DNA from: JBPOFY01 sp051252415
GTDB taxonomy: Bacteria; Verrucomicrobiota; Verrucomicrobiia; Opitutales; Coraliomargaritaceae
DNA: 64,000 nt
Direction: 5' to 3'
Assembly: GCA_051252415.1 (NCBI GenBank)
Contig: JBPOGA010000017.1
Location: 1 to 64,000, forward strand
Below, one piece after another: positions 8,348-16,941 of this stretch. Positions within the stretch are counted from its first letter, which is position 1, and each line of letters starts with the position of its first letter. The translations under genes and the position numbers were made by a program. The notes under the pieces are model-generated. The model saw nothing but the letters and a program-made list of their open reading frames with translations. It made no database searches and was not told the origin of the DNA.

Positions 8348-10372
8348 TTGAAACGATACACTCTAGCCCCACTGGCCTTAACGCTTGCTCTATTTACTAG
8401 CTGTGAAAAAGGCGCCCCCTCGAGCCAAACACCTGCAGCAATCGAGAAACCGAGCATACCAGAACCGGAGCCCCCGGTAACACCTACCCCTGAACCTGTG
8501 CCCGAACCTGAGTCAGTGCCGGAACCAGAACTGCAACCAGAGGTAGTCATTGATCCTATGGAATGGGCCCGAAGCAACTGGCGCGGACGCATTAATAATA
8601 TAACCGTCACTGCTGAACAATCTTTGCCGATCTATTTAGATAAAGAGCATGTAGGCGATGCACTGCTTCCCGCAGGCCAAGAAGTTCCGCTGCAAATTGT
8701 ATTCGAAGATACGGTCACCATTTTATACCTGAACAATCGGCATGTCATTCCGATCGAAGCGACCGATTTTAAGACACGCGCAATACAAGCACTCGAACAA
8801 GCCAAGATTGCATTTGAACAAGCAAAACTAAAAGCCACCGAGCTTGCTCAAACAAAACAGATAAGCACAACCTCCGTATCGAAGCCGCATGCATTTTTAC
8901 CAGTCGAAAAACTCCGCCAGTTTGTCGACGACCCCGGCATCAAATTTGCCGAGAACCCACCGATGGAACTCTACACACGTATTCCACCGGAACCACCAGA
9001 GCCCAGCTCACAATTCGAGGTGCGACAAGGATTTACCTTAATTGAATCCTTAGATGAATTTCGCGCCGTCACGAAAAAGAGTAATCAAAAGATCCGTATG
9101 AAGCCCGGTATCTATCGCGCAAAGAAAGCCGATGCACCGATACAGTACCAACGCCTGCACACCGATGGAGAACCCAGCATAAGTGAACAGGAGCACATCT
9201 TTGCAGTCACCGGCTCCAACAATCACTTCGATCTCCGTGGTGTCGTATTTGAAACGCCGGTTTCCGTGCAGAGTACACTCAAGCGCGGCGGCCACATAGC
9301 CGACTCTTGGCACATCAACGGAGCCAACAACACTTTCGAAGGTGGCTACTTCCGTAACGTGCTGGACAAGCCTTATCCCGACTACTTCGTCACTGAAAAC
9401 GAATTCGAAATCTGCAACGACGGAAACACCTTCCTCAATTGCACCTTTGTAATTAAAGGCTCGATTCCCTTTGGATATACCGACTTCTACGGCAAAGGAA
9501 GAGGCGCGCATGGAACGCTCAACAAGCACTCGTTCATGTCGTTTGAGAATGCCAACAATACCACCCTCATCGGCTGTAAAGTCTACATGAACTCCTTCGG
9601 ACACGCGCTACACTTCCACAAAGTTGATGGCGTTCTGATCAAAGACTGCCTCATCAGCGGAGCCCTACGCCCAACCAACGACATCTTCAAGGAGACCGTA
9701 GGTCGCGCCGTCGATTATGACTTCGAGATGATGTTTCGCAGCCAGCAACCGATCCCACGCGACTGGATGATACCGATGACAGAAGATGCGATTCGCTCAT
9801 ACAATGAGGTAAAGAATATCACAGTAATCGACACCACTGTTGAACGTCAGCGTGGATGCTTCCAACTACTCCTTGAAGGCGACATCACCCTGGAAAACGT
9901 AGCCGTCATTGAGTCTGGCGACTTCTCCTACGATCTCAGTTCTGGAACCAAGGGTAAGACTGTCATGAAGAATTGCTTCGCAGACGTCGCCTATAATCCA
10001 GTCTTCAACCTCACGCGTGGCGACACACCCACGGATGCTTTTTACGAGGTCACCATTCTCAGTCCTCGCCCCGGCACCATACCCACAGAACGCTCTAGCC
10101 TCGGCATTATCTGTGGCGACGATAGCACCTTCATCCTCCACGACGGCACAACAACTCCACTTCCGGACAAGGTCAATAAACTGATCTGTGGCGGCCGCAA
10201 AGGTATGAACGGTTCCACTATTACTAACTACACCACCGCCACACTCATACTCGAATCCAACGTCCGAGATTGTCGCATCGAATCCGTCGGCCCTGTCATC
10301 GATAAAGGTAAAGACAACCGTGTGAGTAAGCTCCGAGCTCCCGAGAAAAAACTCTGGACTCCGCGCCACTAG
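8348..10372 (+). CDS. Lipoprotein with shared N-terminal module and beta-helix domain (674 aa)
   Basis: A 674-residue predicted lipoprotein. The signal peptide ends in the lipobox LFTSC (Cys at residue 19), which fixes a TTG start at 8348. A Pro/Glu-rich linker (about 30-65) follows, then a ~75-residue module from residue 68 (DPMEWARSNWR ... IPIEATD) that also occurs in the 927-residue protein at 13963. A short helical stretch (about 140-180) leads to a right-handed parallel beta-helix from about residue 228 (IRMKPGIYRAKK, then repeated N/G-rich coils such as NNTFEGGYFRNV and NNTTLIGCKVYMNS). The beta-helix resembles polysaccharide lyases and glycosidases, but I see no PL6 Lys/Arg signature, so no activity is assigned. 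It lies 51 bp after GH95 and 13 bp before the esterase. Confidence 0.75.
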   Translation: MKRYTLAPLALTLALFTSCEKGAPSSQTPAAIEKPSIPEPEPPVTPTPEPVPEPESVPEPELQPEVVIDPMEWARSNWRGRINNITVTAEQSLPIYLDKEHVGDALLPAGQEVPLQIVFEDTVTILYLNNRHVIPIEATDFKTRAIQALEQAKIAFEQAKLKATELAQTKQISTTSVSKPHAFLPVEKLRQFVDDPGIKFAENPPMELYTRIPPEPPEPSSQFEVRQGFTLIESLDEFRAVTKKSNQKIRMKPGIYRAKKADAPIQYQRLHTDGEPSISEQEHIFAVTGSNNHFDLRGVVFETPVSVQSTLKRGGHIADSWHINGANNTFEGGYFRNVLDKPYPDYFVTENEFEICNDGNTFLNCTFVIKGSIPFGYTDFYGKGRGAHGTLNKHSFMSFENANNTTLIGCKVYMNSFGHALHFHKVDGVLIKDCLISGALRPTNDIFKETVGRAVDYDFEMMFRSQQPIPRDWMIPMTEDAIRSYNEVKNITVIDTTVERQRGCFQLLLEGDITLENVAVIESGDFSYDLSSGTKGKTVMKNCFADVAYNPVFNLTRGDTPTDAFYEVTILSPRPGTIPTERSSLGIICGDDSTFILHDGTTTPLPDKVNKLICGGRKGMNGSTITNYTTATLILESNVRDCRIESVGPVIDKGKDNRVSKLRAPEKKLWTPRH

Positions 10373-10385
10373 GAAAGAAACCAAA

Positions 10386-11021
10386 ATGAATACTGAAAAA
10401 AACATCCTTTGCTTCGGCGACTCAAATACTTGGGGCTGCGACCCTGCGGGTGGCCCGCGTTTCGACCGTAACACTCGCTGGCCCTGCATCCTGCAACGCG
10501 AGCTCGGCGAAGGCTACCATGTGATTGAAGAAGGCCTCGGCGGTCGCACCACTGTTTTCGATGATCCACTTGAGGGACCTCGTAATGGACTCGAACACCT
10601 CGTGCCCATTTTACAGTCACACAAACCGCTCGACCAAGTCATCATCATGCTTGGCACAAACGACCTGAAAAATCGATTCAGTGCATCCGCAATGGATGTC
10701 AGTTGGGGCATACGTCGACTCATCGAAGCCACGCGCGCTCAAGCCGATTGCTTTGTTAACGGCGAGCCGAACATCCTCATTATCTGCCCACCACCCTTTG
10801 CCGATATGAGCCAACTCGACTTTAGAGAAATCTTGATCGGCGGCGAAGAAAAGTCACACCAGCTCGCCACACATTACCGAGCCATTTGCGACGAGCAAAA
10901 AGTCCCGATGCTGAACGCTGGTGATGTCATCCAAAGCAGCCCGACCGACGGCATTCACTTAGATGCCACCGAACATACAAAACTCGGTAAAGCAGTTGCC
11001 GAGATAGTCCGAGCCTATTAA
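10386..11021 (+). CDS. SGNH/GDSL-family carbohydrate esterase
   Basis: A 211-residue SGNH-fold hydrolase. Block I is CFGDSNTWG with the nucleophile Ser13. Gly in GLGGRTT and Asn in LGTNDLKNRF supply the oxyanion hole. The Asp188-x-x-His191 pair lies in TDGIHLDA. The sequence resembles the small aryl- and acetyl-esterases of this superfamily that deacetylate glycans. There is no signal peptide, so it probably acts in the cytoplasm on imported oligosaccharides. AGGAAAG lies about 7 nt before the ATG. It is sandwiched (13 bp and 30 bp gaps) between the beta-helix lipoprotein and the subtilisin, so it belongs to the same operon. Confidence 0.88.
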   Translation: MNTEKNILCFGDSNTWGCDPAGGPRFDRNTRWPCILQRELGEGYHVIEEGLGGRTTVFDDPLEGPRNGLEHLVPILQSHKPLDQVIIMLGTNDLKNRFSASAMDVSWGIRRLIEATRAQADCFVNGEPNILIICPPPFADMSQLDFREILIGGEEKSHQLATHYRAICDEQKVPMLNAGDVIQSSPTDGIHLDATEHTKLGKAVAEIVRAY

Positions 11022-11051
11022 CTTGCACTTTAACCCCAACCCATAAATCCC

Positions 11052-13754
11052 TTGAAAACATCCTACAAAGCACTCTGGCAAGCTCGCCTCCTCACAGGCT
11101 TGCTCACCATATCCATATTGGCACCGACTGGCGTCGCCATTGCACAAACAAGTGCGGACGACCAAGCCGCGAGTGCCGCACAATTCCAAGCAAAGATGGA
11201 GCGCAGTAAGGAGAAGCTGGTCAAGGCGCGTCAGCAAAAGAAGGCAGCTTTTTCAAAGGGGCGCCACAATCTGAAGGATAAGGCGGTTCGCGCGGAACTG
11301 GTGCGCCGACTCAAGGAAGCAGATCAGGCACACATGGAAGCCGTCCGCGAGCGAGCCGAGTTAAAAGGCCTCGAGATAAAGGGCACACGCAACGATGGTC
11401 GCGGCTTTCGCTTAATCGACTTCGACGAAAACGACCAACCCGTTTACGAAATAGATGAAAACGTCAATGCTGCCATATCCACAGCCACTGATGTCGTGCG
11501 CGACAACTCCGTATATCGACCAACTTCAACTCAAATCGAAGCTGAAAGCTACTCTTCGATGGATGGTGTCCAAGTAGAAACGACTACTGACACTGGAGGG
11601 GGGCAAAACATCGGCTACATCGAAAACGGAGATTGGGCTGAATACACGATCAATATCCCAGCGGCTGGACAATACCGCCTAAGTTTACGAACCGCCTCCA
11701 ACAACAATGACGGTGGCACCATAGCTCTGACCGCGAATGGAAGCTCGATCGGCAGTATCGATATACCAGACACCAACGGCTGGCAAACATGGACAACCGT
11801 CACAGCCCACGTAGTGTTTAACACATCTGGTAGCCAAACATTGCGTATGGATTTCTCCGGTGGAGCCGGCTCTTTATTCAATCTCAATTGGTTTTCCTAT
11901 AACCGAAGCATCACGATTGGCCTTTGGGAGGCGACTGGAATTCCCCGACTCACACACCAAGAACTGGAAGGCAAAATAACAGTTATGGACGGCTCGACTT
12001 CGACGGGCAGCCATGCCACACACGTGGCTGGAACACTCGTGGCCGAAGGTATCAACCCTGATCTAAAAGGGATGAATCCCAGTGCGAGCATTGCAGCCTT
12101 CATGACCAGCCAAGCAGATGCAGAAATGATCGCAAATGGTGCCGATGCCCCGAATACCACAAAGCTATATATTTCCAATCACTCCTATGGAGTGGGTCAG
12201 GGCTGGGAATCCAGTAGCTCCAATGACTATGACTGGTTATTTTGGGGAACATTCGTTAATGACGACGACCCCAGTAATGATTACGATGAAGACTTCGGAC
12301 GCTATTCTTCCAGTGCCGTGACTTGGGATAGCATCACTTATAACCTGCCCTACTACCTGCCCTTCATTTCTTCCGGCAACCATCGTAGCGATAACCCTTC
12401 AAACGGCGATACTGTGAGAATTTACGGCGTCGACTACACTTATGATGACACTAAGCACCCGCTAGGCGACCGGTATTATAAGAACGGCTGGGACAATATG
12501 GAGGGCAGGAAACTCGCCAAGAATGCGATCTCAGTAGGCAGAGCCAAAGACGCTGTAACTGGTGGGGTGCGTGATCCAGATAAGTATACTGATTTGATGA
12601 ATACAGGAAGTTCGCGTGGACCAACCGACGATGGGCGCATCAAACCTGACGTCGTGGCAAACGGTGATTCTCTGCTTTCCACAGATAGTGGCAACGACAC
12701 TGACACTGGAACTAAATCTGGAACCAGTATGGCTTGTCCAAATGCCTGCGGCTCCGCCGCCTTGCTCATCGATTACTACACTTTGCGCTTTCCGAGCCAA
12801 TCGATGCGAGCCAGCACCTTAAAAGCGTTGATTCTCCATACTGCTTACGATCGAGGCGACGCGGGGCCCGATTACAAATATGGCTGGGGTCTCATGGATA
12901 CCCAAGCGGCCGCTGATGTGATTCAACTACACGCAGACGGCAACGGTAGCGCGCATATGCTCGAAGACCTAGTCAACGACACCACAACCACATCACAGAG
13001 CCATGTATTCAAATCAGACGGAAGCTCCCCCCTGCGCGTGACGATCTGCTGGACCGATCCACCGGGAACCGAAAAAACGGGACATGAAAATCGCACGAAA
13101 GTCCTCGTCAATGACCTCAACCTTACCGTCACTGGCCCTGGAGGCACACACTATCCCTACGTTATGCCGCATGTCGGCGATTGGTCCGTTGGATCAATTA
13201 CTGATAATGCGACCACCGGCGTCAACGACGTCGACAATGTCGAACAGGTCTACCTCGCGACTCCTGCGGCAGGCGACTATACGGTCACCGTCAATTATGT
13301 CGGCGGCCTGACCAATAACGAACAAGTCTATTCACTAATCGTTACCGGCGCCACAATCTACACAGAATTGGAGACATGGAGACTCGAGCATTTCGGAACA
13401 TCCGAAGGCACCGGCGACTACGCCGACGGTGCCGACTTCGATAAGGACGGAAACACCAATCTAATCGAGTTTGCATTGGCGACGGATCCTAACATAGCAA
13501 ACGTCGCTCCTATCACCTTTACGGATAACGTCAGCACCATTGATCTATTCTATGATCGAAACGTCGACGCGATGGTCGATTACGATTTCCAAGTAAAATG
13601 GAATGACGATCTCACCAACGCTGGTGGTTGGTTCGACACGGACGTGACTGAGCTAATTCTCAGTGACGATGGATCTGTGCAGGAAGTTAAAGCGACCGCA
13701 CCGAAAGATGCTGCGACGCAACGCTTCTACCAGCTCAGCATCACGCCTAAGTAA
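11052..13754 (+). CDS. Secreted S8 (subtilisin-like) peptidase with inserted CBM6 module
   Basis: A 900-residue exported protein. Order: signal peptide (1-33), charged helical propeptide-like region (34-155), CBM6-type lectin module (158-286; QIEAESY, GGGQNIGYIENGDW, FNLNWFSY), subtilisin domain (about 288-620), a beta-sandwich like the C-terminal domain of S8 proteases (about 650-765), and an Asp-rich domain ending the protein (771-900; DFDKDGNTNLIEFA). Catalytic His321 (SHATHVAGT) and Ser559 (SGTSMACP) are clear. The usual Asp position reads GLWEATG, giving Glu293 where most relatives have WDxG. The CBM6 lies exactly between the propeptide-like segment and the first catalytic strand. The start is TTG at 11052, forced by the signal peptide. 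It is the last gene of the GH95 cluster before a 208-bp gap. Confidence 0.82.
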   Translation: MKTSYKALWQARLLTGLLTISILAPTGVAIAQTSADDQAASAAQFQAKMERSKEKLVKARQQKKAAFSKGRHNLKDKAVRAELVRRLKEADQAHMEAVRERAELKGLEIKGTRNDGRGFRLIDFDENDQPVYEIDENVNAAISTATDVVRDNSVYRPTSTQIEAESYSSMDGVQVETTTDTGGGQNIGYIENGDWAEYTINIPAAGQYRLSLRTASNNNDGGTIALTANGSSIGSIDIPDTNGWQTWTTVTAHVVFNTSGSQTLRMDFSGGAGSLFNLNWFSYNRSITIGLWEATGIPRLTHQELEGKITVMDGSTSTGSHATHVAGTLVAEGINPDLKGMNPSASIAAFMTSQADAEMIANGADAPNTTKLYISNHSYGVGQGWESSSSNDYDWLFWGTFVNDDDPSNDYDEDFGRYSSSAVTWDSITYNLPYYLPFISSGNHRSDNPSNGDTVRIYGVDYTYDDTKHPLGDRYYKNGWDNMEGRKLAKNAISVGRAKDAVTGGVRDPDKYTDLMNTGSSRGPTDDGRIKPDVVANGDSLLSTDSGNDTDTGTKSGTSMACPNACGSAALLIDYYTLRFPSQSMRASTLKALILHTAYDRGDAGPDYKYGWGLMDTQAAADVIQLHADGNGSAHMLEDLVNDTTTTSQSHVFKSDGSSPLRVTICWTDPPGTEKTGHENRTKVLVNDLNLTVTGPGGTHYPYVMPHVGDWSVGSITDNATTGVNDVDNVEQVYLATPAAGDYTVTVNYVGGLTNNEQVYSLIVTGATIYTELETWRLEHFGTSEGTGDYADGADFDKDGNTNLIEFALATDPNIANVAPITFTDNVSTIDLFYDRNVDAMVDYDFQVKWNDDLTNAGGWFDTDVTELILSDDGSVQEVKATAPKDAATQRFYQLSITPK

Positions 13755-13962
13755 ACGAGAATCAGAATCCAATAATCGGCAAGCTATCAAAGCCTGCGAT
13801 GATGCGGCGTGTATATTAACCTGAATTTGGTTATTTATCTTTTCGTTCCGAGCATTTTACATCTGATTTTCAGTGCACTTAGCTTGTGTGCAGCAGCCGC
13901 AAGGAACTGTATTGCAAAAACAGAACACCCAACTCCCCCACAACGCCTCAAGTCCCCCAACA

Positions 13963-16746
13963 ATGAAGCCAGTCCTCAAAACTCTCTTATTCATCGGCAT
14001 CTGCGCAGCCATTCCCGTTGGCTATTACTTTTATCTCACTAATCAACAAGCCACACCTCCAATCGCACAAGAGGTAGTCAAACCAGAGGTTGTCGACCCC
14101 GTTGTTAAAATGGACCCAACTCCGCCTCCTCCACCAGTGGAAGCAGAGGTGATCGTGACACCTGAGCCAGCGCCAGACCCCATTCCTCGCCCCGACCCGC
14201 TGGAGTGGGCTCTACAAAATTGGCGCAGCAGTATTCATGCTGTGACAATCACCAAGGAACAGGCCGTGCCCGTTTATATCGACGGACAAGCTGTCGGCGA
14301 AGCCCAACTTGCGGTCGGTCAGATGGTGCCAGTTGAGATGCTGACGGACAGCACAGTGACAATTCGATTCCTCGATAACCCCCATCTAATCCCAGTCGAA
14401 GCGACCGACTTAATCGCTCGTGCCAATAAGGGAATCGACAACGCAATCCTCGCAAGCACTCGCCCTGCCCCTGTCGCACCGATGAAGCAAGTGCAGCAAA
14501 GCACTGCCCCAGAGCCAACCGCGATGCTGGATGTGATCGCCTTCGGCAGTGCATCCTCCGAGCGTGAACATGACTTCAGAGACAAGGGTAGCAAAGTAAT
14601 CAAAGGAGGACTCGATCAACCCGCCCGCGAGATTGCACCGACACAAAACTGGAAAGGCGGCAGTCTGTATTTCAAAATGAAGGTCGACGCCGACAAACCG
14701 AATTACCTAACGGTTAAATTTTGGGGCAATGACATCGTCCATGATCGACTCGTGGTCTTCGTCGACGAAAAACAACTCGGCTATTATCACCTCGGTGATT
14801 ACGACGTCTTAGATATCGGCGCAGTAGCGAAAATCTATCCGGATCGTTTTTATTACACCACAATCATTATCCCCGAAAAACTGACACGCGGTAAGGACGA
14901 GCTAGAGCTTGAAATACGCGCACAAGGCGGCATCTGGGCCTATGGTAGAGATTTTGATCAATATCAGCACGCCACTGAGAAACCTTCGCGTGGTATCTAT
15001 GCGGCCTACACGCATACTGACAGCTTCTTTGTCCCCCTAGCCAGTGAGCAGCAAGGTAAAGCTCCGGATGTCAAAAAACGAACTTCCCCAGGCAAAGAGG
15101 TTTTGGACCGCGTCAAAGAACGCATCAATGGCCGGATCAAATCAATCCTATCAAAGAAGGATGTCCACCAGGAGGAGCTGCGTATCGTCGCAAGGTGCTA
15201 CCACATCAAATGGTCTGACGCTTACAAAAACAAAGCAGCGATTAAAACCTTACTAGAATGCGGCGACCGATACTACCAAATGTATCTCCAAGATCCCGAT
15301 GCGGTCACCGACAAAGAAACCCACCAATGGACTGGCTTAGGGCACTTAGGCGAATCCATTTGGTTACTCCACAAAGCGATCGATAATAGAGACTGGAACG
15401 AAGACATCCACAACGGCACCACGCGCCGCGAAGCATGGAGTGAGATGCTCGTTTACAGCCGTGATTGGAACATGGGCAACCGTCGTAAATACACCAACCA
15501 GACCATGATTAAGGATCTGTATGGTGTTTACCTCGCTAATAAAGGTCTGCGGTATGTCGATCCATCCAAAGCGCTGGAGGAGTCTGTCGCCGTGGGTATG
15601 CTACATGAAGCAGTTGGCATCAAACCTTGGCTCGGGCCAATCGACAAGGACGGCAAAGCAGAGAAACCAGCTGGCGACAATTACTATCAGCTCACTTATA
15701 ATGGCCTGACTAAGGAACTCGGCTACGTCGGCCACTACGGTGAGGTGCAAGACTGGGCGGCTCTCATTTATCAAGCAACACGCTCCTATCCAGGCGAACC
15801 CGGCGACCCGGAAATCCTCAAACAACTGTCAAAGATCAATCGGGCTCGTAGCTATTTCCGCTATCCGACCCTCGATGATGATGGCTACCCTGCGATGCGC
15901 ATGGAAAGCGTCGTTGGCTGGCGTGACTTCAAGTATCCAGGCGACGTCGTCTATGGGCAAAAACCTGCCTCCAACGGCTCAGCACTTCAGACGGCCGCGG
16001 CCACAAAGGACCCCTACGACGTGGGCTTTGCGCAACAGCTGATCGACGACGGGCAATTCTTTGCATCTGTAGAATACCAATTAACTCTACGAGGAATGAA
16101 AGAAGACATCGGCATTCTACACCTCCCCGAAGAATACGAGACCATCCGCAAGCTCCCCCAAAGTCCTTATAAACTGCCCATGTCGCCCGACCAACCTGAC
16201 TCCGTTTTCAGTGACGAAGAAGATGGTGTCATTGCACTTAAGAACAATGGAGAGATTCTCTACATATCACTCTACTGGCGGGCACGCTACGCGATCAACA
16301 ACGTCGCCCGCATCCACCACATGACTCCGGAGTATGCGCGTATTGCAACCGTCTGGCAGGAAACAGAATTCAGCGATAGCGGTATGACCTACGAACGCGA
16401 GAACTGGACGAACTTCGGTTTTGCTGGTGGCGGCCGCCAAAGGTATCCCGAGAAGTGGGACTCCGCTCACGAAGGTGAAAAACTAAAGGTCGCGCGCACT
16501 CCGAGTGGCATTGAGTATAAAGTTGGCGACGAAAACACCTTCGCAGGCAAAGGCGACTTCTACACCTTGCACTACGGCCCCTACCTCATCGGTATGAACT
16601 GCACCACCGACAAAACTTACGATCTAGAAATTCCGGATGCACTTCGCGGCCAGCAGGTCAAGAACCTCGTCACTGGTGAATCCTTCAACGCATTTGGCAA
16701 AACTGCTGTCAAGCCGCGTAGCACGGTAGTGCTTTATCGTCCATAG
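13963..16746 (+). CDS. Membrane-anchored protein, possible lyase/hydrolase (927 aa)
   Basis: A 927-residue protein. The ATG at 13963 is preferred over an in-frame GTG 90 bp upstream because it starts directly before a single hydrophobic anchor (about 5-27). A proline-rich linker follows (about 30-75), then the ~75-residue module shared with the 8348 lipoprotein (from residue 79: DPLEWALQNWR). A beta-sandwich-like region (about 188-350; LTVKFWGNDIVHDRLVVFVD) leads into a helical region (about 370-680) with HQWTGLGHLGESIWLLHKAI and GHYGEVQDWA, and a C-terminal beta-rich region. The layout is reminiscent of alpha/alpha-toroid polysaccharide lyases, but I do not recognise a family, so the enzyme role is a guess from context. 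Confidence 0.65.
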   Translation: MKPVLKTLLFIGICAAIPVGYYFYLTNQQATPPIAQEVVKPEVVDPVVKMDPTPPPPPVEAEVIVTPEPAPDPIPRPDPLEWALQNWRSSIHAVTITKEQAVPVYIDGQAVGEAQLAVGQMVPVEMLTDSTVTIRFLDNPHLIPVEATDLIARANKGIDNAILASTRPAPVAPMKQVQQSTAPEPTAMLDVIAFGSASSEREHDFRDKGSKVIKGGLDQPAREIAPTQNWKGGSLYFKMKVDADKPNYLTVKFWGNDIVHDRLVVFVDEKQLGYYHLGDYDVLDIGAVAKIYPDRFYYTTIIIPEKLTRGKDELELEIRAQGGIWAYGRDFDQYQHATEKPSRGIYAAYTHTDSFFVPLASEQQGKAPDVKKRTSPGKEVLDRVKERINGRIKSILSKKDVHQEELRIVARCYHIKWSDAYKNKAAIKTLLECGDRYYQMYLQDPDAVTDKETHQWTGLGHLGESIWLLHKAIDNRDWNEDIHNGTTRREAWSEMLVYSRDWNMGNRRKYTNQTMIKDLYGVYLANKGLRYVDPSKALEESVAVGMLHEAVGIKPWLGPIDKDGKAEKPAGDNYYQLTYNGLTKELGYVGHYGEVQDWAALIYQATRSYPGEPGDPEILKQLSKINRARSYFRYPTLDDDGYPAMRMESVVGWRDFKYPGDVVYGQKPASNGSALQTAAATKDPYDVGFAQQLIDDGQFFASVEYQLTLRGMKEDIGILHLPEEYETIRKLPQSPYKLPMSPDQPDSVFSDEEDGVIALKNNGEILYISLYWRARYAINNVARIHHMTPEYARIATVWQETEFSDSGMTYERENWTNFGFAGGGRQRYPEKWDSAHEGEKLKVARTPSGIEYKVGDENTFAGKGDFYTLHYGPYLIGMNCTTDKTYDLEIPDALRGQQVKNLVTGESFNAFGKTAVKPRSTVVLYRP

Positions 16747-16842
16747 CCAGATGTGAGTCAATCACGGCAGTTCGTGCCCCAAGCCACTCCGCGCCGTAAA
16801 AAATTTGTAAATAGTTCAAAATCCGCAACTTAAACGCCCCAG

Positions 16843-16856
16843 GTTAACAAGTTAAC
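16843..16856. promoter_or_regulatory. Candidate operator GTTAACAAGTTAAC upstream of first GH-A gene
   Basis: Imperfect palindrome GTTAACAAGTTAAC, 85 bp before the start of the 1330-residue hydrolase. A close relative, GTTAACATGTAAAC, lies at 27793-27806 before the paralogous 1482-residue gene. Two similar sites before two paralogs suggest one regulator. Both could equally be inherited from duplication, although the surrounding upstream sequence is not obviously similar. Confidence 0.45.
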
Positions 16857-16911
16857 TGAATCGAGGGTTCCATCTGCCATATAAACTAGGGTAATATGCC
16901 TAATTACTACA

Positions 16912-16925
16912 CTTTCTATAGAAAG
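16912..16925. promoter_or_regulatory. 14-bp palindrome CTTTCTATAGAAAG
   Basis: Perfect palindrome CTTTCTATAGAAAG, 16 bp before the 1330-residue gene's start codon, where a repressor or a 5'-leader hairpin could act. I found no second copy in the window. Confidence 0.3.
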
Positions 16926-16941
16926 CGATTTCCCTCATCCC

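Noticed and set aside
9050..10489. Minus-strand frames opposite the beta-helix lipoprotein
   Set aside because: They fully overlap a gene with lipobox, module and repeat structure. No independent motif.
13873..13962. Longer start (GTG) for the 927-residue protein
   Set aside because: It adds 30 residues with no signal character, whereas the ATG at 13963 begins directly at the membrane anchor.
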